The notes beneath the pieces were generated by a model that made no database searches, was not told where the DNA came from, and saw nothing but the letters and a program-made list of their open reading frames with translations. A stretch of DNA of 6,115 nt from Minisyncoccota bacterium. Its GTDB lineage: Bacteria; Patescibacteriota; Minisyncoccia; Minisyncoccales; CG1-02-41-26. Location: NCBI GenBank assembly GCA_028712605.1, contig JAQTPV010000042.1:1-6115 (forward strand), given 5' to 3'. A program made the translations under genes and the position numbers. Positions within the stretch are counted from its first letter, which is position 1, and each line of letters opens with the position of its first letter. This document shows positions 1 through 4,838 of the stretch, piece after piece.

Positions 1-494
1 CCGTGTCTTTAATTCCCTTGCGCATGGTGTAAACCTTGGTTTGCCCATCAACTAGCTGCAAATTATCTAAATCGCCGCTTAAAATAACCACTTGGATTTT
101 GGGGAACCTGCCTTCTTTTAGCCAAGCAAGTAATGGTGCCGATAACATCGTCCGCTTCAAAGCCCTGCTGCTCATAAATAGGAATTTTAAGGGCCCGCAA
201 AATCTCTTTTACATAATCCAATTGTTGATAAAGCTCATCGGGCGCTTTTACCCTTTTGGCTTTGTACTCCTTAAATTGTTCATGCCGGAAAGTTGGGCCT
301 TTTAAATCAAAGGTGGCTGCAATATATCCTGGTTTTAAATCCTTAATCGCCTTAAGTAAAAGCAATAAAAATCCGTAAACGGCATTAACCAGTTTACCTT
401 TTTTGGTTTTGAGCGGCGGCAAGGCATGATAAGCCCGATGCACTAAAGCATTCCCATCAATTACCAATAATTTTTTATTTTTTTCTTGATCCAT
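1..494 (-). CDS. polA: DNA polymerase I, N-terminal 5'-3' exonuclease part; partial at left edge and frameshifted
   Basis: The N-terminal 5' nuclease (FEN-like) domain of DNA polymerase I removes RNA primers and flaps during replication and repair. Visible family motifs are VIDGNALVHRAYHALP (residues 11-26, metal-binding D13), the VNAVYGF segment (36-42), TFD (61-63), RHEQFKEYKAKR (70-81) and GFEADDVIGT (111-120, acidic metal ligands). After A125-K126 the frame breaks. Read with one base removed from the A4 run (plus-strand T4 at 116-119), the protein continues AKEGRFPKIQVV and then LSGDLDNLQLVDG, restoring the last acidic pair (D141, D143), and stays open to base 1. Without correction it stops at 63-65 after 143 residues. 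The ATG at 494 is supported by an in-frame stop 12 bases upstream. The polymerase domain lies outside the window, so a stand-alone exonuclease cannot be excluded, though the N-terminus is typical of PolA. Whether the frameshift is real or a sequence error is open. Confidence 0.88.
116..119 (-). other. One-base frameshift in the polA reading frame (A4 run on the coding strand)
   Basis: On the coding strand the bases read GCT AAA AGA AGG. Dropping one A gives GCT AAA GAA GGC AGG TTC CCC, which joins the upstream conserved motif GFEADD to the downstream conserved motif SGDLD in one frame. The change is one extra base in a short homopolymer. That fits a sequencing or assembly slip, a real mutation, or much less likely a programmed +1 shift. 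Confidence 0.8.
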
Positions 495-500
495 TCCTCT

Positions 501-529
501 ATTCTACTTTCGTTTTAACAAAAAAACAA
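501..529 (-). promoter_or_regulatory. Candidate polA promoter, likely giving a leaderless mRNA
   Basis: On the minus strand a -35-like TTGTTT (529-524) is followed by 17 bases and a -10-like TAGAAT (506-501). Only six bases separate the -10 from the polA ATG at 494, so transcription would start at or next to the A of the start codon. The promoter sits in the T-tract just beyond the terminator stem at 528-546, which lets polA be transcribed independently of the upstream gene. The -35 matches the consensus at only three positions. Confidence 0.45.
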
Positions 530-546
530 ACCCGCTACGCGAGTTT
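521..546 (-). terminator. Second intrinsic terminator upstream of polA
   Basis: As minus-strand RNA, the arms at 546-539 and 535-528 form an 8-bp stem (one G-U pair) with a 3-base loop, followed by a T-rich run interrupted by one G. On the plus strand the same stem has a C-A mismatch but is also followed by T6, so some bidirectional function is possible. It backs up the stronger terminator at 568-606 and insulates polA from the gene upstream. Confidence 0.5.
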
Positions 547-567
547 TTTATCTTAATCTATTCGTCT

Positions 568-606
568 AAAAAAATTTAGGAAGGTTTATTGAAACAACCT
601 TCCTAA
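568..606 (-). terminator. Intrinsic terminator of the secreted barrel gene
   Basis: A perfect 11-bp inverted repeat, TTAGGAAGGTT (576-586) and AACCTTCCTAA (596-606), encloses a 9-base loop. On the minus strand it is followed by one A and T7 (574-568). It starts 24 bases beyond the stop codon of the gene at 630-2567, the normal geometry of a Rho-independent terminator for that gene. Confidence 0.8.
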
Positions 607-629
607 TTACTGCAATAAGTCATTCGTTT

Positions 630-2567
630 TCACAAAACAGGAACGACAATCTTTATTGCCCCTCCCTTCTGAAATTTTTCAGAGTTCGGATCCCCTATCA
701 TTACGAAAATATTTATTCCCTTCGTTTGGGATCTCCGAACACCAAAATACCCTACACCGCTATGATTTTTCTTGGAAAAAATCCAGCGGCCAGCCACAGC
801 CCAAGCATTAGAAAGCTTATAATTTACCGTCACGATAGTCTGCCATTTTCTAAACTTTCTTTCGTAGTAGAATTCAGAGCTAACAGCGGCCGTAATGTTT
901 TTGATCCTGATGCTACCATTCGAATAAACCATCTTGTAATCAATATCTCTGTTCCGCCCCCTGGTCCCGCCTACGTTGAAGTAGGTATAATTATCAGAAA
1001 AGTGATAACCCACTACAGCAGTGGTTTGGAACTGATTCTTGAACCCTTCATAATTTCCATATTCACCATACAGATAAGTACCATAGTCATGATTCTCTAT
1101 GACTACAGCACTCCCACTGACAACACGGCGGAAATTACCACCATCTTCCTTGTTAATGAAATTAGCACCACCATAGAGAGCAATATATCTCATGAAATTA
1201 TCTCTCCAGCTCCTACTAAAATTAGAAGCGAGATTGATTCCATGGATGCCAACATCTCCATAGCCAAGGAGGTTGATAAACGAAGAGTCGTTGGCAAATG
1301 CCGTTATAGAGGTATTGAGGTCGCCCCTATAATAGATGGCGCTGGCTCTCATATTCTTCCCTTCTTTCCCCTCATAAAAAGACTGGGAAAAACAGCCATC
1401 AATACCTAGCGGCTTCCATCTGTGTTGAGCCATTAAGTAATACACATCGTTCTCTTTTTGCAACTGCCGATCAAAAACAAACCCCCCAGAGATACTACTG
1501 CTTTTTGTTGGCATAAAAGCAGCCCTAACATTACTTGAATAGTTGCCACCTCGATGGCTCGTACCAAAAGCAGCCAACTGAATCTTTTCTGTGCTTTTGG
1601 CATACTGCACGCCGCCATCTATGTCTTTAATTCTGGGTGTATATAAGAAATCACCCGGTGGCACAACCCCAATGTTCTCCTGGAAAAAGGGTCTGTACTC
1701 TTTGTAGTACCTCTCTCCCCAAACCGGGTCCAGTCCTTCAATCGGCCCCTCCAGGGTCTTCCATTCCGGGAAGAGCGTAGCGACTAGAGATCCGCGCCTA
1801 GCTGTACCCCCCAATGAAAAGTATGGCTTTCCCTCCCAATATTTTGAGGCAAAGGAGTCAACTAGAATTTTTGTTTCTACCTTTTTCCCCTCAACTGGGG
1901 TGAGCTCAATCTCCCATTCAGCCCAATTGGCCGCAGGGTCATCCTTACCCCCCCATTGCCAATAAGCTGGCCGTCCATCATCACGGCGGTCGAAGTTGGT
2001 CCAAACGACCATTTTCCCTTGTCTTTTTGGAAGATTGATGAGCTGCCAAGGTATTTGCATCTCAAGACACCACCCATCCTGAGTTCTGCCCGATTTGACA
2101 AGCCAATCACTCCATTCTGGCTTGTCGGCCTTTCCTTGGGAAAAGTTCGCTTTCTTTGCTCCTCCTGGATTGGCAAACCAAAAATCCAAATGCCCTTCGA
2201 GGGTCCGGTAACCGTTGAAACTCATGGCTAATGTATCGTCGTGAGTAATCGCCCAAGCATCGTCCTGTGTTTCCCTGGTAATGGGTTCTTGTCCATTCTT
2301 TACTGCCTCTAGGGCAACAAAGATGGCGAAGTCACTATAGGTCAACCAAATCCTAGTCAAACCCTGAATTGGTTGCTTTGTGCTTTCGTCCAGGAAATAG
2401 GCCTCAATAGGCTTAATCCTTTGCCAGACCTGATCGTCTAACTTTCCGTCAATAACGGGTTTTTCTCCGTCTGTAATTTTATTCCCTGAAATCATCTCAA
2501 CAGCAAGGCTGTTAAGAGAAATTATAAACATGAAAAGAGCCGCTAAAAGAACTACCAATTTTTTCAT
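630..2567 (-). CDS. Secreted CBM9-like / DUF5916-like beta-barrel protein
   Basis: The 645-residue product starts with a classic Sec signal peptide: MKK, a hydrophobic core at 4-18, and probable cleavage after SLA (residue 22). There is no lipobox cysteine. Residues about 35-225 resemble the CBM9-like sugar-binding domain at the front of DUF5916 proteins: PVIDGKLDDQVW (37-48), a DDTLAMSFN strand, and the GWCLEMQIPW segment (165-174). RPFF (292-295) and LYTPRI (308-313) recall the junction motifs of DUF5916. The last ~330 residues are rich in aromatic, Gly and alternating hydrophobic residues, as in a beta-barrel, and end in VVPVL. Known relatives are outer-membrane proteins of diderm bacteria; the ligand and role here are unknown. 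I chose the ATG at 2567 because AAAGGGAGG lies seven bases upstream; an in-frame TTG at 2573 would almost touch that motif. The gene has terminators on both sides and appears monocistronic. Barrel assignment is by pattern only. Confidence 0.75.
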   Translation of the reverse strand: MKKLVVLLAALFMFIISLNSLAVEMISGNKITDGEKPVIDGKLDDQVWQRIKPIEAYFLDESTKQPIQGLTRIWLTYSDFAIFVALEAVKNGQEPITRETQDDAWAITHDDTLAMSFNGYRTLEGHLDFWFANPGGAKKANFSQGKADKPEWSDWLVKSGRTQDGWCLEMQIPWQLINLPKRQGKMVVWTNFDRRDDGRPAYWQWGGKDDPAANWAEWEIELTPVEGKKVETKILVDSFASKYWEGKPYFSLGGTARRGSLVATLFPEWKTLEGPIEGLDPVWGERYYKEYRPFFQENIGVVPPGDFLYTPRIKDIDGGVQYAKSTEKIQLAAFGTSHRGGNYSSNVRAAFMPTKSSSISGGFVFDRQLQKENDVYYLMAQHRWKPLGIDGCFSQSFYEGKEGKNMRASAIYYRGDLNTSITAFANDSSFINLLGYGDVGIHGINLASNFSRSWRDNFMRYIALYGGANFINKEDGGNFRRVVSGSAVVIENHDYGTYLYGEYGNYEGFKNQFQTTAVVGYHFSDNYTYFNVGGTRGRNRDIDYKMVYSNGSIRIKNITAAVSSEFYYERKFRKWQTIVTVNYKLSNAWAVAGRWIFSKKNHSGVGYFGVRRSQTKGINIFVMIGDPNSEKFQKGGAIKIVVPVL

Positions 2568-2574
2568 GGCCAAT

Positions 2575-2583
2575 CCTCCCTTT
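2575..2583 (-). promoter_or_regulatory. Strong Shine-Dalgarno site that fixes the start of the barrel gene
   Basis: The minus strand reads AAAGGGAGG here, then seven bases to the ATG at 2567. This is near-ideal spacing and decides against the TTG at 2573. It is the only clear ribosome binding site in the window: tsaE, the ATPase gene, ruvB and the lamin-tail gene show none, and polA has only a GAGGA touching its ATG. Confidence 0.8.
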
Positions 2584-2613
2584 CAATAAAAATGATACCT
2601 ACAAGAAACAACT

Positions 2614-2638
2614 AAAAAGATTGAGAAAATCCTCAATC
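2614..2638 (-). terminator. Intrinsic terminator of tsaE
   Basis: GATTGAG (2619-2625) and CTCAATC (2632-2638) form a perfect 7-bp stem with a 6-base loop, followed on the minus strand by T5 (2618-2614). It lies about 40 bases past the tsaE stop codon and about 45 bases before the barrel gene start, so the two minus-strand genes are probably separate transcription units. The stem is short, so some read-through is possible. Confidence 0.65.
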
Positions 2639-2675
2639 GTCTTATACCTTCTTTCTAAGCCTTTTTGCCACCAAG

Positions 2676-3131
2676 TCAAGCTCGGCTTAGATAAATGCTT
2701 CTTTTTTGATTGTCTAAAAATTTGAAATCCATATTAAACATCTCTGCGGGCAGTAGTTTTTTAATTCGTTCGGGCCACTCCACGGCTACTATATTATAGG
2801 GAGAAGCTGAAATGTCCCGCCAACCTAAATCCAAAATATCTTCTGACCTCTCAATTCTATAACAGTCAACGTGATAAAAATTCTGAAATAGCAAGTGATG
2901 AATAGCAAATCTTTTCATAATCACAAAAGTAGGGCTAGTAATTTTCTCATGGATGCCAAAGCCTTTGGCCAACCCTTGGGTAAAAGTGGTTTTGCCAGAC
3001 CCCAAATCACCCCTTAAAGCAATTAAAAAAGCTCCTTGCTGATTGGGGCCGAGTTTTAAAATTTCTTGAGCCATTAATTGGCCAAGTTTTTGTGTTTCTT
3101 TACTGGAAGTTGTGATTAACTTGTTTGACAT
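2676..3131 (-). CDS. tsaE: TsaE, tRNA t6A biosynthesis ATPase
   Basis: TsaE is the small P-loop ATPase that works with TsaB and TsaD to place threonylcarbamoyl-adenosine at position 37 of ANN-decoding tRNAs in the cytoplasm. Numbered from the ATG at 3131, the 151-residue product shows the Walker A motif GDLGSGKTT (41-49), the switch SPTF (66-69), the family motif YHVDCYR (86-92) and the Walker B-like VEWPER (117-122), in the right order and spacing. The length matches the family (about 150 residues). An in-frame TTG at 3164 would add 11 residues (TTG, FSIYSKPHT and so on) that match nothing in the family. Neither start has a Shine-Dalgarno motif. The gene diverges from the ATPase gene at 3236 and is followed by its own terminator. 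The other t6A genes are not in the window. Confidence 0.93.
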   Translation of the reverse strand: MSNKLITTSSKETQKLGQLMAQEILKLGPNQQGAFLIALRGDLGSGKTTFTQGLAKGFGIHEKITSPTFVIMKRFAIHHLLFQNFYHVDCYRIERSEDILDLGWRDISASPYNIVAVEWPERIKKLLPAEMFNMDFKFLDNQKRSIYLSRA

Positions 3132-3185
3132 AGTATGGGGCTTGGAGTAAATTGAGAACAACAAAGCAATCAGTACTCTTTTCTT

Positions 3186-3213
3186 AGTCTAAAGCAGTTA
3201 GGCAAAAATGCAA
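3186..3213 (-). promoter_or_regulatory. Candidate tsaE promoter
   Basis: The minus strand has TTGCAT (3213-3208), a 16-base spacer and TAGACT (3191-3186), each matching the sigma70 hexamers at four of six positions. Transcription would start near 3179, giving a leader of about 48 bases to the ATG at 3131 or 15 to the TTG at 3164. It overlaps the candidate promoter of the divergent ATPase gene. Confidence 0.35.
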
Positions 3214-3227
3214 TTCTAATCTACAAT
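3199..3227 (+). promoter_or_regulatory. Candidate promoter of the GspE/PilB-type gene, likely near-leaderless
   Basis: TAGGCA (3199-3204), a 17-base spacer and TACAAT (3222-3227; five of six -10 positions) precede the ATG at 3236 by eight bases. Transcription would start about two bases before the start codon. There is no Shine-Dalgarno motif, which fits a leaderless or nearly leaderless mRNA. Confidence 0.4.
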
Positions 3228-3235
3228 AAAAGCAT

Positions 3236-4531
3236 ATGAATCAAATTACGCGCCAAATCCAAGTTGATCCCAAGAGGCTCACGCAAATAAAAAAAGCGTG
3301 CCTTAATATTCCGGCCCTAAAGAAAGAAATAGAGTCTACGGTCAACAAGGATATGACTCAACTAATTGAACTGATTCTGGTAGGGGCTATTGAACTAGGG
3401 GTTTCGGATGTACATTTTGAGCCAGAAGAAAAACGGGCTAAGCTAAGATTTCGTATTGACGGCCTTTTGCAAGATATTTTATTCATTGACTTAGCTACCT
3501 ACCGCACTATTTTATCCAGATTAAAGTTATTATCGGAAATAAAATTAAATATTTCAGCGAAGGCTCAAGATGGAAGATTTACCGTAGTTTTGGAAGATAA
3601 AAATATTGAAATTAGGGTGTCCAGTTTGCCCGCTGGTTTTGGCGAGGCTATTGTCATGAGGGTGCTTTCAGCTAAAGATGTAATGGACTTAAAAGAATTG
3701 GGGATCAGGGAAGATGCCTTAGCCGCTTTTGATAAAGAAATCCGCAAGCCCAACGGGCTTGTTTTAATAACCGGCCCAACAGGCTCTGGCAAAACCACCA
3801 CCCTTTATGCGGTGTTGAAAAGAATTGTTCAGCCAGAATTAAAAATAGTGACCATTGAAGACCCTATTGAATACCGCCTGCCGGGCATTTCTCAAACCCA
3901 GGTTGATCCTGACAAGGGTTATGATTTTGCCAATGGCTTAGAGGCGATTGTCAGGCAAGACCCTGACGTGATTTTAGTGGGCGAGATCAGAGATCCAGGA
4001 ACAGCGAAAATGACGATCCAGGCCGCCCTAACTGGGCATCTGGTTTTAAGCACCCTGCATACCAATGATGCCGCTGGCACAGTGGCTAGGCTGCAGGCCT
4101 TAGGCGAGATAGCCGCTAATATTGCTCCGGCTTTAAGCCTGGCTATTGGCCAAAGATTGGTTAGAAAAGTGTGTCAAAAATGTAAAACCTTAGAAACAAT
4201 CTCGCCAGCCGAGTTGGAACTATTCAAAAAACATCTAAGCAAACTGCCAAAAGGCATTAAAGCACCGGCCCTTACCGCCTCTACAAAGCTACCGAAGGCT
4301 AAAGGCTGCTCTGATTGTAATCTTACTGGATACAGGGGCCGCATTGGTATTTTTGAATTCTTTTTAGTGGACGACGAATTAGAGAACTTTATCTTGAAAT
4401 CTCCGTCCATCGTTGATTTAAGAACTAAGGCCGAAGAAAAGGGGATGATTAGTATGTTTTGCGACGGCCTGATGAAAATTCTGGAAGGCATCACGACCCT
4501 AGACGAAGTTCAAAGAGAAACCATTGAATAA
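3236..4531 (+). CDS. gspE: GspE/PilB family type II secretion / type IV pilus assembly ATPase, short form
   Basis: This is a hexameric motor ATPase of the type that drives pilin polymerisation at the inner face of the cytoplasmic membrane. The 431 residues carry the N2-type domain (SDVHFEP 57-63, QDGRF 111-115, RVSSLPAGFGEAIVMRVL 127-144) and a complete motor domain: Walker A GPTGSGKTT (180-188), Asp box IEDPIEY (207-213), Walker B with catalytic Glu in DPDVILVGEIRD (242-253), and His box TGHLVLSTLHTND (266-278). Four cysteines in two CxxC pairs (313/316 and 358/361) form the zinc site typical of GspE/PilB rather than PilT. Family members are usually about 550-570 residues; this one lacks the N1 domain that docks on the membrane platform, keeping only ~40 residues before the N2 domain. 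Usual partners (pilC, pilT, pilins) are not adjacent. pilB is an equally valid name. The ATG at 3236 follows a close -10 element; no earlier start is evident. Confidence 0.93.
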   Translation: MNQITRQIQVDPKRLTQIKKACLNIPALKKEIESTVNKDMTQLIELILVGAIELGVSDVHFEPEEKRAKLRFRIDGLLQDILFIDLATYRTILSRLKLLSEIKLNISAKAQDGRFTVVLEDKNIEIRVSSLPAGFGEAIVMRVLSAKDVMDLKELGIREDALAAFDKEIRKPNGLVLITGPTGSGKTTTLYAVLKRIVQPELKIVTIEDPIEYRLPGISQTQVDPDKGYDFANGLEAIVRQDPDVILVGEIRDPGTAKMTIQAALTGHLVLSTLHTNDAAGTVARLQALGEIAANIAPALSLAIGQRLVRKVCQKCKTLETISPAELELFKKHLSKLPKGIKAPALTASTKLPKAKGCSDCNLTGYRGRIGIFEFFLVDDELENFILKSPSIVDLRTKAEEKGMISMFCDGLMKILEGITTLDEVQRETIE

Positions 4532-4532
4532 C

Positions 4533-4554
4533 AAAAAGCCCCCAAATGGGGGCC
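4533..4554 (-). terminator. Strong intrinsic terminator facing the minus strand
   Basis: GCCCCC (4538-4543), a 4-base loop and GGGGGC (4548-4553) form a perfect GC stem. On the minus strand it is followed directly by T5 (4537-4533); on the plus strand the next bases are CAAGGCT, with no T-run. It therefore terminates leftward transcription, although the flanking protein genes on both sides read rightward. It begins one base past the ATPase stop codon and marks the 3' end of the candidate RNA starting near 4802. Confidence 0.75.
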
Positions 4555-4555
4555 A

Positions 4556-4700
4556 AGGCTAACCCCGTTAGAAGTTAGACGCGTGAAAATGAAAGTCCTA
4601 AGCACAAACGGTCTCTATCATATAATTTATAGAGATTAGTGTTCAGGAAAAAAATTTATTTATAGATTTTTTTATACTGAACTTCTAACGGGGTTAGCCT
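4556..4700. repeat. 145-bp element bounded by a perfect 21-bp inverted repeat
   Basis: The arms at 4556-4576 and 4680-4700 are exact reverse complements and are separated by 103 AT-rich bases. Each arm contains its own small palindrome, CTAAC-CCC-GTTAG or its complement. A partial third copy of the outer end, CAGGCTAAC, lies at 4794-4802 in the orientation of the left arm. No target-site duplication flanks the element, and it encodes no transposase. It may be the main stem of the candidate RNA, or a MITE- or REPIN-like miniature mobile element. The sequence of the arms and their spacing fit either reading; copy number in the genome would decide. Confidence 0.7.
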
Positions 4701-4809
4701 GAAAACAACAAAAAGGATTTTTGTGCCAGAACCTATCTCCGGGAATGAGCTAGCGCCAACCAACCCACCTATTCAGAGAATGGTTCCTAATTCCAGGCTA
4801 ACGTTTTGT

Positions 4810-4838
4810 ATTATAATATATTATTTCGGAAATGTCAA
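4810..4838 (-). promoter_or_regulatory. Perfect consensus sigma70 promoter for the candidate ncRNA
   Basis: The minus strand reads TTGACA (4838-4833), exactly 17 bases, then TATAAT (4815-4810): both hexamers match the consensus at all six positions with optimal spacing. It points away from ruvB and its -35 overlaps the first codons of ruvB (4832-4838). No protein gene lies in the direction it drives before the terminator at 4554-4533. It is by far the strongest promoter match in the window, suggesting an abundant transcript. Confidence 0.75.
4812..4824 (+). promoter_or_regulatory. Candidate -10 region for ruvB
   Basis: The plus strand carries TATAAT (4812-4817) and an overlapping TATTAT (4819-4824). 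From these, transcription would start about 7 bases before, or right at, the ruvB ATG (4832), giving a very short leader, which fits the absence of a Shine-Dalgarno motif. No convincing -35 is found. The AT-rich palindrome TATTATAATA (4809-4818) is shared with the opposite-facing promoter, so the two may compete. Confidence 0.35.

Larger units (their letters stand above)
4533..4802 (-). ncRNA. Candidate structured non-coding RNA of unknown family, about 270 nt
   Basis: A consensus minus-strand promoter (4838-4810) would start transcription at A4804 or G4802, and a strong terminator (4554-4533) would end it; no convincing reading frame lies between. Reading 5' to 3', the first nine bases GUUAGCCUG (4802-4794) can pair with CAGGCUAAC (4701-4693), closing a 5' domain. 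That domain holds a long hairpin: GGAACC (4787-4782) with GGUUCU (4733-4728), then a symmetric 2x2 internal loop, then UCUCUG with CGGAGA. The 3' half contains GUUCAG/CUGAAC (4682-4677 with 4646-4641) extended by an A7/U7 helix, a UCUCUAU/AUAGAGA hairpin (4635-4629 with 4618-4612), and the 21-bp inverted repeat. I see none of the signatures of tmRNA, RNase P RNA, SRP RNA or tRNA; 6S RNA is not excluded. Promoter, terminator and pairings are seen in the sequence; that it is a functional RNA is inference. Confidence 0.55.

Noticed and set aside
3132..3164. Longer tsaE starting at TTG 3164
   Set aside because: The extra 11 residues match nothing in the family, TTG is a weak start, and no ribosome site precedes it; the ATG at 3131 gives the usual length.
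4538..4553. Hairpin after the ATPase stop codon as the terminator of that plus-strand gene
   Set aside because: There is no T-run on the plus strand; the T5 lies on the minus-strand side, so it terminates leftward transcription. No clear plus-strand terminator was found for the ATPase gene, so read-through to ruvB is possible.
4583..4605. GAAAGTCC on the plus strand, recalling conserved region I of RNase P RNA
   Set aside because: The surrounding GAGGAAAGTCCGGGC consensus and the other conserved regions are absent, and promoter and terminator point to the other strand.
4589..4639. A 16-codon open frame (MKVLSTNGLYHIIYRD) inside the inverted repeat, faintly like the start of Y1 (IS200/REP-type) transposases
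   Set aside because: It is far too short, stops at once, lacks the HUH motif and any further transposase-like sequence; a chance likeness cannot be excluded. It is relevant only as weak support for the mobile-element reading.
4708..4724. ACAAAAA-GGA-TTTTTGT hairpin as a terminator
   Set aside because: The stem is entirely A-T apart from one C-G pair and no T-run follows it; more likely a minor helix of the candidate RNA.
4657..4780. Minus-strand open frame with a TTG start inside the candidate RNA
   Set aside because: About 40 codons, no ATG, no Shine-Dalgarno motif, and its end crosses the repeat arm; it is better explained by RNA structure.
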